Shown in pieces: positions 25,065 through 32,502 of a stretch of 32,502 nucleotides of DNA. Both the position numbers and the translations under genes were made by a program. Below the pieces are notes generated by a model, which made no database searches, was not told the origin of the DNA, and was given only the letters and a program-made list of their open reading frames with translations. Origin of the DNA: Novosphingobium sp. FKTRR1 (GTDB lineage Bacteria > Pseudomonadota > Alphaproteobacteria > Sphingomonadales > Sphingomonadaceae); assembly GCF_020404405.1 (NCBI RefSeq), contig NZ_JAIZDA010000034.1, positions 1 to 32,502 of the forward strand. Direction: 5' to 3'. Numbering within the stretch: position 1 is the stretch's first letter; the number at the start of each line of letters is the position of its first letter.

Positions 25065-25973
25065 ATGGCGGAGATTGACGTCGTTGGAACCGGATTCACA
25101 GTCCTCGACCGCGTTTACGCCGGCTCGCGCGACGTTTCTGCTGAGGACCTCGGCGGATCCTGCGGCAACGTCCTGATCTCTCTCGCCATGCTTAGACGTC
25201 ATGTTGCTCCGGTCCTTCGCCTCGGCGAGGACGAGGTGGGAGTCCGTCTGGTAGGCGCCTTCCACCATGCAGGAGCGGAGACCCGCTACATTTACCGTCA
25301 CATGGGCGTGAGGTCGCCGGTTATCGCGCAGCACTTGCATGACGCCGGGGTTCACACCTTTGCCTTTCGCTGCCCGGAGACGGATGTCGATCTCCCCAGA
25401 TACCAGCCGATCGGGCAGGCCGAGGTCGAGCAAGCGCTACCGGCGATCCGGAACTGTTCCGTTTTCTACGCCGACCGCCTCTCGCACGCTATCGTCGATG
25501 CGATGGAGGCCGCGTCGTCGAATGGGTCAGTGGTATATTTCGAGCCATCCGAGGTCGGCGACGAGAATCTGTTCCGCCGAGCGTTGGCGGTTACCGCGGT
25601 CTTGAAGTTCTCTGCGGAGCGCCTCGCTGCGCTTGCGGACCATGTCGACGTGGCGGATGGGCTGCTGCTGATCGTCACGCATGGCGAGGCGGGTCTCGAG
25701 GTCCGCCAGGGTGCCGAGCGGCACTGGAGCCGGTCCCATCCTGCGCCCGAGGTTCGCGACACCTGCGGTTCGGGCGACATGGTGAGCGTGGGCGTGATCG
25801 ACTGGCTTCTCTCCAACCGGCGTCGAGGCGTTTCGGCCTTCTCCCTGACTGACTTCGTTCACGCAGTGGAGGCGGGCCAGCGCCTAGCGGCGGAGAACTG
25901 CGCCTATGTGGGTGCGCGCGGCCTCTTTCGCGAGCGTGGTGCCGAGTACGCCCGGTCAGTGCTGGAGGGCTAG
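25065..25973 (+). CDS. PfkB-family sugar or nucleoside kinase
   Basis: This 302-residue kinase has the PfkB fold. It has the N-terminal di-glycine LGGSCGNV at 29-36, and near the C-terminus the catalytic and anion-hole motif DTCGSGDMVSVG at 232-243, with Asp238 as catalytic base. Relatives phosphorylate ribose, fructose-6-phosphate, adenosine and similar compounds; the sequence does not settle which. The ATG has a GGAG at good spacing. It follows the SIS-HAD gene and probably shares its transcript. Its stop codon lies only ten bases from that of the opposing NADAR gene. In context, it may supply a phosphorylated sugar or nucleoside to the downstream enzymes. Confidence 0.85.
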   Translation: MAEIDVVGTGFTVLDRVYAGSRDVSAEDLGGSCGNVLISLAMLRRHVAPVLRLGEDEVGVRLVGAFHHAGAETRYIYRHMGVRSPVIAQHLHDAGVHTFAFRCPETDVDLPRYQPIGQAEVEQALPAIRNCSVFYADRLSHAIVDAMEAASSNGSVVYFEPSEVGDENLFRRALAVTAVLKFSAERLAALADHVDVADGLLLIVTHGEAGLEVRQGAERHWSRSHPAPEVRDTCGSGDMVSVGVIDWLLSNRRRGVSAFSLTDFVHAVEAGQRLAAENCAYVGARGLFRERGAEYARSVLEG

Positions 25974-25983
25974 TGGCTGAAGT

Positions 25984-26481
25984 CTAGGCCGCCTTCCTGA
26001 CGCCGCTCTCTGCCCCATCAGATCTCAACTGCGCCCGGAGTTCCATCAGTAGCTCCCCGAGCATGTTTTTCCCCTTGCCATTGACCTCGCCCCATAGCCG
26101 GTTGACCTCGTTGTCGACGGTCGCCGTCTCAATGAGCCGGGCCGTGCCGGTGGAAAGCAGCAGGTCGCGCAGATCCTGGTGCTGGGTGAACTTCGCGCGG
26201 AGCACGCCGCGCATCCGGTCGAACTTCTTCTGCGACCACCCGGGGCTGACGTCCCAGTAGTAGAGCCCATGCGCCGCCATCGCCAGGAGCGCCGGCGATG
26301 GGGCCGCCATCAGCCAGGCCTTCACCTCGGGCTTTCGTGGCTTGCCCGCTTGGTAGGCGTGCTCGCTGGTCGCGAACCTCTCGCCCTCAAACTCGATCTC
26401 GCGGCGGTAGAGGTTACTGAAGGCGCCGTAGGGCTTTTCGCTGGCCCGGTAGAACCTGATCTCCTGCTCGACTTCCGCCAT
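25984..26481 (-). CDS. NADAR-family protein (YbiA-like, DUF1768)
   Basis: The 165-residue protein shows the NADAR pattern: YGAFSNLY near 18-25, TSEHAYQAGK at 38-47, KFDRMRGVLRAKFTQHQDL near 86-104, LIETA at 116-120, and the C-terminal NGKGKNMLGELLMELR. NADAR domains act on ADP-ribose-linked compounds: known members hydrolyse N-glycosidic bonds, including ADP-ribose on guanine in DNA, or damaged riboflavin intermediates. It starts with a strong AAGGGAGA ribosome-binding site, divergent from the XRE gene 35 bases away. It converges on the PfkB gene. In the cassette it may remove an ADP-ribose mark or act as an antidote; that is inference. Confidence 0.88.
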   Translation of the reverse strand: MAEVEQEIRFYRASEKPYGAFSNLYRREIEFEGERFATSEHAYQAGKPRKPEVKAWLMAAPSPALLAMAAHGLYYWDVSPGWSQKKFDRMRGVLRAKFTQHQDLRDLLLSTGTARLIETATVDNEVNRLWGEVNGKGKNMLGELLMELRAQLRSDGAESGVRKAA

Positions 26482-26498
26482 GGCGATCTCCCTTGAAA

Positions 26499-26524
26499 AT
26501 TCGCATGATTTAGGCCATGCAAAT
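26499..26524. promoter_or_regulatory. Palindromic operator between NADAR and XRE genes
   Basis: ATTCGCATG (26499-26507) and CATGCAAAT (26516-26524) are inverted repeats matching at eight of nine positions around an 8-base spacer. They overlap the XRE start codon and lie in the 35-base gap between the divergent genes. One dimer of the XRE protein bound here could control both. Confidence 0.55.
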
Positions 26525-26894
26525 ATACATGAAACCGACTCAGATTGAAAGAACTGATTTGCTTCGGCGGATGCAGGCGGCGCGTGAAAGACTCGGCCTC
26601 TCCTACGCTGCGCTGGGGGAGAGGGCCGACGTGGATCCCAGCCAAGTGTCGCGGATCTGCCGCGGGCAGTTCACGACGTTCAGCGACAGCGTCGTCCGTA
26701 TTTGCACGGTACTAGGCGTGCAGCTGCGATCCACCGACGCGGCACCGCCGGCCGCAGTCCCGACGACGACGCGCAAGGCGGCCGCTTGGGCGAAACTAGA
26801 GAGGTCTGTGCGGCGCGCGTGGGACGAAACACCGGCAGGGGCCGACCGGTTGGCCAAAGTTATCGCCGCGGTGGCCGAGATTGGCGGCCGCTAG
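26517..26894 (+). CDS. XRE-type helix-turn-helix regulator
   Basis: This 125-residue protein has an XRE-type DNA-binding domain at about residues 13-65: RMQAARERLGLSYAALGERA, then DVDPSQVSRICRGQ (recognition helix), and SVVRICTVLGVQL. The C-terminal half is alanine-rich and charged and carries no recognised domain. No ribosome-binding site precedes the ATG at 26517, and an ATG at 26532 is possible. The gene sits in the middle of the cassette, divergent from NADAR and upstream of the PRTase operon, so it is the likely regulator of both. It may repress its own gene through the palindrome at 26499-26524. Confidence 0.85.
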   Translation: MQIYMKPTQIERTDLLRRMQAARERLGLSYAALGERADVDPSQVSRICRGQFTTFSDSVVRICTVLGVQLRSTDAAPPAAVPTTTRKAAAWAKLERSVRRAWDETPAGADRLAKVIAAVAEIGGR

Positions 26895-26930
26895 CCGACA
26901 CGAACGCTTTGAACTAGACCTTTATTCGTG

Positions 26931-26970
26931 GTGACCGGGCCTTCGGTCAGCCCTATACTCAGGGTACCCT
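26931..26970 (+). promoter_or_regulatory. Promoter of the PRTase-ATPase operon with two symmetric sites
   Basis: GTGACC (26931-26936) and TATACT (26954-26959) are separated by exactly 17 bases, a good match to -35 and -10 elements. The spacer contains the inverted repeat GACCG/CGGTC (26933-26948). A perfect palindrome, AGGGTACCCT, covers 26961-26970 at the expected transcription start. Both are places where a repressor could act. GGGAGG at 26987-26992 precedes the GTG start. Confidence 0.55.
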
Positions 26971-27003
26971 TGTGTAGCAATGTGACGGGAGGATTCGGGG
27001 CAC

Positions 27004-28122
27004 GTGAGAAAGGACCTAGCGGAGAGCCTTCTTGCCAAGATCATGGGGTGGTCCGACGACGAAAAGGCTGCCGAGCGCGCCTATCTCGAGAGCTTCGCGA
27101 GCTACAAGTATGACGAGTACCAGCAGTTCTCGCCCGGCCGCCGGTTCATCGAGAGCCTCGCCCTGTGGCTGAACCAGTTCGACGAGGGCGCCGACCGGCG
27201 CGCGGCATACGATTTCGTCAGGCGGCGGTTGATTTTCATATCGCACAACGAGGTGAACCACCTCGTCGAGCTGACCTTCCCGACGGTGGTACGGCCCATT
27301 CTGATCGCCGACACCGCCGAGCAACTCGGGGTCGACGCCTGCCGCGTGAAGGCGATCGTCAAGACGACCGAGTACCGCACCCGTCTTCGGCAGACATTGG
27401 TGCTGGGCCTGAGTGACGGCGCGCGGACGGATTGGTTCCGCCGCGCCAACCCGCAGGACATGTCGAATGAGCAGGTCTTTCACGCCTACGATATCTCCGA
27501 CGCCAAGACCGAGGGCATGGTGCAGGACCTGCGCAAGCACCTCGGTAAAATCCTAGAGCGCCCTGCGACCGACGAGGAGGCGCGGTTCCACTACGTGCTT
27601 CTGCTCGACGACTTCTCCGGCAGCGGCACGAGCTTCGTGCGCGAGGACGGGCAGGGCGGCTGGACGGGCAAGATCGCCAAGATCGTCGACAAACTCATGA
27701 AGGCCGGCAATCTCGGCGGCGCGATTGCAGACGAGGGCGTCAAGGTGATCATCGTGCTCTACGTCGCGGCGGACCAGGCAATCGACCACATCAAGGGCCA
27801 CCTGCCCAAGTTGGCATTCGGCAAGGGCACCATCCAGTTCCACGTCGTGCACGAGCTCGGCGCGTCGACGCCTCTAGAGGACGAGCGCGACCGGGCCATT
27901 CTCGACCTCGTCGGCGACGACCGCTTCTTCGACGACGATGCGGACGACGACCATTCGAAGGTCGGCAAGACTAGCAAGCGCTACGGCTACGCCGCCTGCC
28001 GACTGCCGCTGGTGCTCGCCCACAACACGCCTAACAACTCGATCTACCTCCTCTGGGCCGAGGAGGATCAGAAGGTGCTGGGACTCTTCCCGCGGGTAAG
28101 CCGCCACAGAAAGCTCCAGTAG
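27004..28122 (+). CDS. Phosphoribosyltransferase-like protein of a conflict system (PRTase-CE-like)
   Basis: The 372-residue protein has a PRPP-binding-type loop at 198-211, VLLLDDFSGSGTSF, in which the two aspartates and GSGTS match type I phosphoribosyltransferases. It is much longer than housekeeping enzymes and has an N-terminal helical part (1-90). The end contains HNTPNNSIYLLWAEED, a segment I recall from the PRTase-like proteins (PRTase-CE) described in prokaryotic conflict systems. It starts at a GTG; no alternative in-frame start precedes it before a stop. Two bases separate it from the ATPase gene. It may transfer a phosphoribosyl group or bind a ribosyl nucleotide as a sensor or effector; the substrate is unknown. 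Confidence 0.75.
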   Translation: MRKDLAESLLAKIMGWSDDEKAAERAYLESFASYKYDEYQQFSPGRRFIESLALWLNQFDEGADRRAAYDFVRRRLIFISHNEVNHLVELTFPTVVRPILIADTAEQLGVDACRVKAIVKTTEYRTRLRQTLVLGLSDGARTDWFRRANPQDMSNEQVFHAYDISDAKTEGMVQDLRKHLGKILERPATDEEARFHYVLLLDDFSGSGTSFVREDGQGGWTGKIAKIVDKLMKAGNLGGAIADEGVKVIIVLYVAADQAIDHIKGHLPKLAFGKGTIQFHVVHELGASTPLEDERDRAILDLVGDDRFFDDDADDDHSKVGKTSKRYGYAACRLPLVLAHNTPNNSIYLLWAEEDQKVLGLFPRVSRHRKLQ

Positions 28123-28124
28123 GC

Positions 28125-30035
28125 GTGCGCAATCCATTCCGCATACGCGCATCACAGCGCTCGACCAGCGACGACGAGTTCGTCCGGCTCTTCGGCGCTG
28201 GCGCGCTCGATGTGATGCAGTCGTTCGACGACCCTTGGGGCGGGCTCGTCTTCCTCAGGAGCGCTCCAGGCGGCGGCAAGACGACCTTCCTGCGCATCCT
28301 GACGCCCCGCCCGCTGAAGCTGACGCACGCCATAGCGGAGACCAATCCGCAGGTGAAGGCGACCCGCGACGCGCTGCGCGACGTCGGCGCGCTGGGCACT
28401 CTTGGACCGCAGTTGCTCGGTGCGATGGTGGTATTCACCACCGAGTACAAGGAGCTTGCGGCGTTCGACCGCGGTAACACGCTCTTCCGCGAACTGCTGA
28501 ACTCGCGGATCGTCGTCGCGACCCTGCGGTCTGTAGTCGAGCGTGCTGAGCGGCAATTCCCGGACAACCTCGCAGAGTTTACGTTTGAGTGGCAGCCAGA
28601 ATCCGATGCGACCATTCCCGCAAAGGCAGACGGCCGTCAGCTCTTCGAGTGGGCGTCGCGGATCGAGCGTGGGTTCTACAACCGGCTCGACGAGCTGGAC
28701 GCCCCTGCGCCGATCGAGGGTGGGCATGCGAGGCTCGACGGACTGAAGTGGTTTGCGCAATCGGTGATCAGCGATACTCACGGCCGGATCGACGTCAAGC
28801 GCGTGCTGCTGATGGACGAGCTGCAGACGCTCGCGCCGTCCCAACGGACCAGCCTGATCGAGTTCGTGACGAACGCGCGCGAGCAATGCGGCGTCTGGAT
28901 CGCCGAGCGGCTCGAGGCGCTGACCCACAAAGATTTGCTGTCGGAGGGTGCGCTGAAGAAGCGTGACTACGAGAGCGTAATCCAGCTGGAGGACCGTTGG
29001 TCGGGTCCGAAGACGAAGCCGTACGCGCGCTTTGTGGAGTCTATCGCGAATCTCCGCGCGGCGCGAGCGGAGGGCTTTCAGGGGCGCGAGCTCTTCCCGC
29101 TGATCAGCGAGACAGACGACATTGCGCCGATGGAGGAGGCGCTGGCGGCGCGCTCGGCCGAGATCGAGGCCGAGATCCTGCGCGCATCCGGCAGCGGCAA
29201 CCGCTATTCAGCTTGGATAGATGCGGCCCGCAAGATGGCGGGGGACCCGATGGAGCGCGCCATCCAGTGGCGCCTGTTGCAGATCCTGGTGGTGCGCGAC
29301 CTGCGCAAGGCCCAGTCGTCGTTCGACTTCGACGCCCTCACATTGGACGAGTTCGAGGCCCGGTCCGGCAGCGGGACAGACCGCGCGGCGGACCACTTCC
29401 TGCGCACCGAGGTACGCGCCCCGGTCTACTTCGGTCGCGAGACGCTCAGCGCGGTCTCGTCGTCCAACGTCGACCAGTACCTCGAGGTGGTCGGAGCGCT
29501 GTTCGAGGAGATATCCGCCAAGATCCGCTTCAGGCGCGATCAGCCGGTGCCGCTCAGCGCCGCAAGGCAAGACGCCATCGTGCGTGCCGTCGCACAAGAG
29601 CGGTGGGACGACATCATTCGCCGCCTGCCGCGCGGAATTGAGGCGCGAAGGTTGCTCGAGGCGATCGGAGAGTTCTGCCGGCAGCAGACCTTCCGCCCGA
29701 GCGCGCCTTATGCGCCGGGTGTCACCGGCATCGCTATAACGATGGCGGACCGCAAGACGTTGATCGACAGTCGCGAGGAGGACATCGCCCATTTCCTGAA
29801 GCTACGGGACGTGATGACCTCTCTGGTCGCGCACAACCTGCTCGTCCCCCGCCTCGACCATCGCAATAACAACCGGGAATACGTCGTGTTCTATCTCAAC
29901 CGCCTGCTGTGCGTACACTTCGGACTGCCGCTCGGATACGGTGGTTGGCGGGCGCAGTCGTTGCGGGATTTGCTCTTTTGGCAGGAATCCGGGGCGAACG
30001 CTGTGCCCCCAATCGGGGAGGCCACCCTTGTCTGA
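28125..30035 (+). CDS. P-loop ATPase, ORC/CDC6-like AAA family
   Basis: The 636-residue protein has Walker A SAPGGGKTT at 46-54 and Walker B VLLMDELQTL with Asp231-Glu232. Its architecture matches the ORC-CDC6-type AAA proteins of bacterial defence loci: a P-loop near the N-terminus, a long insertion, Walker B near 230, and a helical C-terminal half (350-636). It starts at a GTG two bases after the PRTase stop. It probably oligomerises and uses ATP to sense an invader and switch its partners, as in other ATPase-plus-effector systems. The C-terminal half has no recognised domain. Identification as an ATPase is secure; the subfamily is probable. Confidence 0.75.
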   Translation: MRNPFRIRASQRSTSDDEFVRLFGAGALDVMQSFDDPWGGLVFLRSAPGGGKTTFLRILTPRPLKLTHAIAETNPQVKATRDALRDVGALGTLGPQLLGAMVVFTTEYKELAAFDRGNTLFRELLNSRIVVATLRSVVERAERQFPDNLAEFTFEWQPESDATIPAKADGRQLFEWASRIERGFYNRLDELDAPAPIEGGHARLDGLKWFAQSVISDTHGRIDVKRVLLMDELQTLAPSQRTSLIEFVTNAREQCGVWIAERLEALTHKDLLSEGALKKRDYESVIQLEDRWSGPKTKPYARFVESIANLRAARAEGFQGRELFPLISETDDIAPMEEALAARSAEIEAEILRASGSGNRYSAWIDAARKMAGDPMERAIQWRLLQILVVRDLRKAQSSFDFDALTLDEFEARSGSGTDRAADHFLRTEVRAPVYFGRETLSAVSSSNVDQYLEVVGALFEEISAKIRFRRDQPVPLSAARQDAIVRAVAQERWDDIIRRLPRGIEARRLLEAIGEFCRQQTFRPSAPYAPGVTGIAITMADRKTLIDSREEDIAHFLKLRDVMTSLVAHNLLVPRLDHRNNNREYVVFYLNRLLCVHFGLPLGYGGWRAQSLRDLLFWQESGANAVPPIGEATLV

Positions 30036-31200
30036 CCATGAAGTGGCGATGCGCTGGGATCCCTATTCGCTGACGGCCGACGCGGACTTCGACGGGTTCT
30101 GGTCCGGCAGGCTCGCGCAGGGTGGCCGACGGATACTGCTTGTGCTCGGGCGCGGCTTTGATGTGAGGACGCTCGAAACGGCGCGGCGCCTCTATGCTCT
30201 GGGTGCCGATGTGCGCGTCTGGCAGCTCGCGTTCGACAACGGTCTAACCGACAGCGAACTGAGGACCGCGATGACCGCGAAGAACCATGACGGGCTGGTC
30301 GCGCTGTTCGGCGCTGACTGCATCAAGCTCGTGCCGATCGAGATCGGCGGTCCGTCGGGCAACACGGCTACCCCTCTGAACACCCAGAAGGCGCTCCAGA
30401 ATGCCGGCGACTGCCAAGACTTCGACGACGTCGTAGTCGATATCAGCGCCATGCCTCGCATGGTTGCAATGACCGCGGTCAGCGTGCTGCTCTATCGGCT
30501 CGACAAGCTGGCAGAGACCGGGGGCAAGAGCATCAATCTTCACGTCACCACGGCCGAAAGCGTTTCAGCGGACATAGGTGCCGCACGCGGCAGCCTGCGC
30601 GACAGCGTCACCTTCGTTCGCGGGTTTTCCGGACACTTGGAGGAGCAGACCACGCAGACCTGGCCACGGGTTTGGTTCCCGGTGCTGGGCGAGGGGCAGC
30701 GCGACCGGTTGAGCCTGATCCAAGAGTTGCTCGATCCCGACGAGATCTGCCCCGTCATCCCGTTCCCGACTAAGAAGCCCCGTCGGGGCGACGAGGTGGT
30801 CGGCGAGCATCGCGAAACCCTGTTCGACGACTTCCTCATCGAGCCGGCCAACATCCTGCTCGCGAGTGAGTACAACCCTTTCGAGGCCTACAAGCAAATC
30901 TACACCGCGATGGCCCAGTACAAGCGAGCGCTGAAGACAATGGGCGGGTGTAAGCTGTTTGTGTCTCCGCTCTCCTCTAAGCTGCTGTCGATCGGTGTGT
31001 TGCTCGCCTGCTATGACCACCGCTATGGCGCGGGCTCGGACGAAGGGTTCGACGTCGGCATCCCCTACGTCGAGACGGCGGTCTACGGGGACCCTGAGCA
31101 GGGGCCGGAGCAGGGTTTCGAACTCCATTCGCTGTGGATCCGCGGCGACTGGGAGGACTCCCTTCCTTCTCCTGCTGTCGTCGAGGCCGAGGGCGACTAA
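30028..31200 (+). CDS. Unrecognised Rossmann-like protein, third member of the PRTase-ATPase operon
   Basis: I do not recognise this 390-residue protein. I choose the TTG at 30028 because GGGGAGG lies seven bases upstream and the start overlaps the ATPase stop by eight bases (TTGTCTGA); GTG at 30043 or ATG at 30049 are alternatives. The N-terminal 200 residues alternate strands and helices in a Rossmann-like manner: RRILLVLGRGFD, ADVRVWQLAF, IKLVPIEIGG, DFDDVVVDISAMPR and INLHVTTAES. The loop after the first strand (GRGFD) and the DISAMPR segment are candidate ligand sites. The C-terminal half (about 250-390) includes YNPFEAYKQIYTAM and KLFVSPLSSKL. It could be a nucleotide-signal sensor or an effector; no catalytic motif is identifiable. 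Confidence 0.6.
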   Translation: MSDHEVAMRWDPYSLTADADFDGFWSGRLAQGGRRILLVLGRGFDVRTLETARRLYALGADVRVWQLAFDNGLTDSELRTAMTAKNHDGLVALFGADCIKLVPIEIGGPSGNTATPLNTQKALQNAGDCQDFDDVVVDISAMPRMVAMTAVSVLLYRLDKLAETGGKSINLHVTTAESVSADIGAARGSLRDSVTFVRGFSGHLEEQTTQTWPRVWFPVLGEGQRDRLSLIQELLDPDEICPVIPFPTKKPRRGDEVVGEHRETLFDDFLIEPANILLASEYNPFEAYKQIYTAMAQYKRALKTMGGCKLFVSPLSSKLLSIGVLLACYDHRYGAGSDEGFDVGIPYVETAVYGDPEQGPEQGFELHSLWIRGDWEDSLPSPAVVEAEGD

Positions 31201-31215
31201 CTTCCGCATCGGAAG
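31201..31215 (+). terminator. Short hairpin after the operon
   Basis: CTTCCG and CGGAAG pair around the loop CAT immediately after the stop codon. There is no T-run, so termination is uncertain. The rest of the gap to 31356 shows nothing I can support. Confidence 0.3.
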
Positions 31216-31356
31216 GCTGTCCTATTTCGATGGTTGTTTCGGAAAGCACTGAACGTCGAGTGTTGGCGAGACCTGCCGTTCGAATTGTCGCGGCAGGACG
31301 GCGGCTAAGTCCCAGACCCGGTCAATTGGACCATGCAGCGTGCTCAAAAACACGCA

Positions 31357-32445
31357 CTACAGAAATCTCTCACCCGCATGGTTCTCGAACAGCGCTGCGT
31401 CGCGGACATAGCCAAGCAGCACCTCGACCTTTTTCTGCCGCGATACCTCCTGCATCTTCGGCAATGAGGCCCCCGCCTTGGCTGCCTCGGTCAGGAACCC
31501 TGAGCGTAGCGAGTGGGCACCGAATGCGGCAGGATCGAGCCCAACCTTTTCGGCGTAACGCTGGATCAGGCGGGCAACCGAGCGATCCGACATGGGCTCC
31601 TTGGTCATCATCCCTTGTGCGTCGGTGCGGTAGAACAAAGGACCGGCCTCCCCTCCCCTGACGCTGAGCCATTCGTTAAGCCGCGCGCCGGGTTTGAGCA
31701 CCTTGCCCGACGGAACAGCAATCACCTGCCCTTCCCCTTCCTGATCCGTTTTCGAGTGCCTGATCATGAGCTTGAGCCCCTCGCGCACCAGCTCGAGGTC
31801 AGCCAGCTGTAGCGCGACCAGTTCGGAACGCCGCAGCGCCGCCGCCAACCCAAGTGCCATGACCGCCCGGTCGCGGATCGCTCGCGGACTCTGGCCTTCG
31901 GCCGCTGCAATCATTCGAGCCAGATCGGCCGCCAGAATAGCGCTCTTCTTGCGCGTCGGCCGCGCGCGCTGCTCGCGCCGGATCCCTGCAAGCGTGTCAG
32001 CAATAACATCGCGCGGATCGCGGTGCTGGGGCGCAACCTGTCCTGCCTGCCTGTGGCGCCAGGCGATGGCGGCAAGGTGCCGCCCGATGGTACTGTCCGC
32101 CCTCCCCGCCTGCGCCAGCGAGGCAAGGTATGTGGCCACGGCTTCCGGCATCGCTGGCATAGGCTCAAGATCGCGCGTCCAGCACCATTCTTCGAACTGC
32201 CGCCAGTCGCTGTCATAGGCCCGCACAGTGTTGGCCGCCTTGGAGCGCGCCCGGTATGAGCGGGCCGCTTCGATCTCTGCCGCGAGCTGCGGCGGGATCG
32301 CATTCCCCAAGGGCGCAAGCGCAGCCTCATCTGGGAGCCCCAAGGCCTTTCTGCTGTCATCGTCCAAGGCGACACTTGTCGGGTGCCAAAGTAGAGCGCA
32401 ATTGCGTGCACTGAACTCCAATCGTCGCGCCATATTGGGCTGCAT
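31357..32445 (-). CDS. Tyrosine recombinase / site-specific integrase
   Basis: The 362-residue protein is a phage-integrase-family recombinase. The N-terminal SAM-like domain (about 50-150) includes SKAANTVRAYDSDWRQFEEWC. The catalytic domain shows the first arginine in AALRRSELVALQL, the lysine in IRHSKTDQEG, HSLRSGF (His-x-x-Arg), and the nucleophilic tyrosine in LLGYVRDAALF. At the position nine residues before that tyrosine, where relatives have histidine, this protein has glutamine (SRQKKVEVLLGY), which might weaken it. It faces the seven-gene cassette and is the best candidate for having moved it. No attachment site or tRNA is visible. The last bases, 32446-32502, contain no gene. Confidence 0.88.
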   Translation of the reverse strand: MQPNMARRLEFSARNCALLWHPTSVALDDDSRKALGLPDEAALAPLGNAIPPQLAAEIEAARSYRARSKAANTVRAYDSDWRQFEEWCWTRDLEPMPAMPEAVATYLASLAQAGRADSTIGRHLAAIAWRHRQAGQVAPQHRDPRDVIADTLAGIRREQRARPTRKKSAILAADLARMIAAAEGQSPRAIRDRAVMALGLAAALRRSELVALQLADLELVREGLKLMIRHSKTDQEGEGQVIAVPSGKVLKPGARLNEWLSVRGGEAGPLFYRTDAQGMMTKEPMSDRSVARLIQRYAEKVGLDPAAFGAHSLRSGFLTEAAKAGASLPKMQEVSRQKKVEVLLGYVRDAALFENHAGERFL

Positions 32446-32502
32446 TCAATCTGCACGGCATTCGGCGTGTTGTTCGCGCTACTGATCGGAGAACCGCTTT
32501 GC

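Noticed and set aside
1..32502. CRISPR array or tRNA gene as integration site
   Set aside because: I found no regularly spaced repeats and no cloverleaf-forming sequence with a CCA-type end near the integrase.

Overview
The window looks like high-GC alphaproteobacterial DNA, most likely from a sphingomonad-type organism (Sphingobium/Novosphingobium/Sphingomonas-like). This rests on a large TonB-dependent receptor heading a catabolic operon, the alphaproteobacterial form of the C-P lyase cluster (with a DUF1045 gene next to phnN), IS5- and IS1182-type insertion sequences, and a tyrosine recombinase. The taxonomy is inferred from gene content and style, not from a marker gene.

Region A (about 120-14970) is a phosphonate-use module transcribed leftward. 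From its promoter end it reads: TonB-dependent receptor, MetE-like zinc methyltransferase, calcineurin-like phosphodiesterase, IPNS-like 2OG-Fe(II) oxygenase, then (after an inserted IS5-family element) phnM, phnG, phnH, phnI, phnJ, phnK, phnL, a 2H-phosphoesterase gene (DUF1045) and phnN. PhnGHIJ with PhnK form the C-P lyase core. PhnM, the 2H protein and PhnN could process the ribosyl intermediates toward PRPP. No PhnCDE transporter is visible, so the receptor is the only uptake candidate here. A divergent GntR/PhnF-like regulator sits at the promoter end among four copies of a CATYCGAATG palindrome. A second GntR fragment follows phnN and stops abruptly at 25-bp tandem repeats that look like an IS21-type end.

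Region B (about 14955-20351) is a leftward defence-type region. It holds a PD-(D/E)xK nuclease gene (HamA/DUF1837-like in style) coupled to a helicase cut off just before its expected Walker A motif, a frameshifted TIGR02391/Ymh-type remnant, and an intact 977-aa DEAH helicase with a C-terminal nuclease-like domain. The end of the truncated helicase overlaps the end of the truncated GntR regulator, so a recombination joint lies near 14955-14975.

Region C (20352-23086) is about 1 kb without a gene, followed by a complete IS1182-family element.

Region D (23087-31200) is the most interesting part: a compact seven-gene cassette. It contains a SIS-HAD fusion, a PfkB-type kinase, a convergent NADAR protein, a divergent XRE regulator over a shared palindrome, and a rightward operon of a phosphoribosyltransferase-like protein, an ORC/CDC6-like P-loop ATPase and an unrecognised Rossmann-like protein. 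The enzymes point to sugar-phosphate, nucleotide or ADP-ribose chemistry plus an ATPase switch. I read it as a candidate anti-phage or conflict system; the function is inferred. A tyrosine recombinase at the right edge (31357-32445) suggests regions B-D belong to an accessory island.
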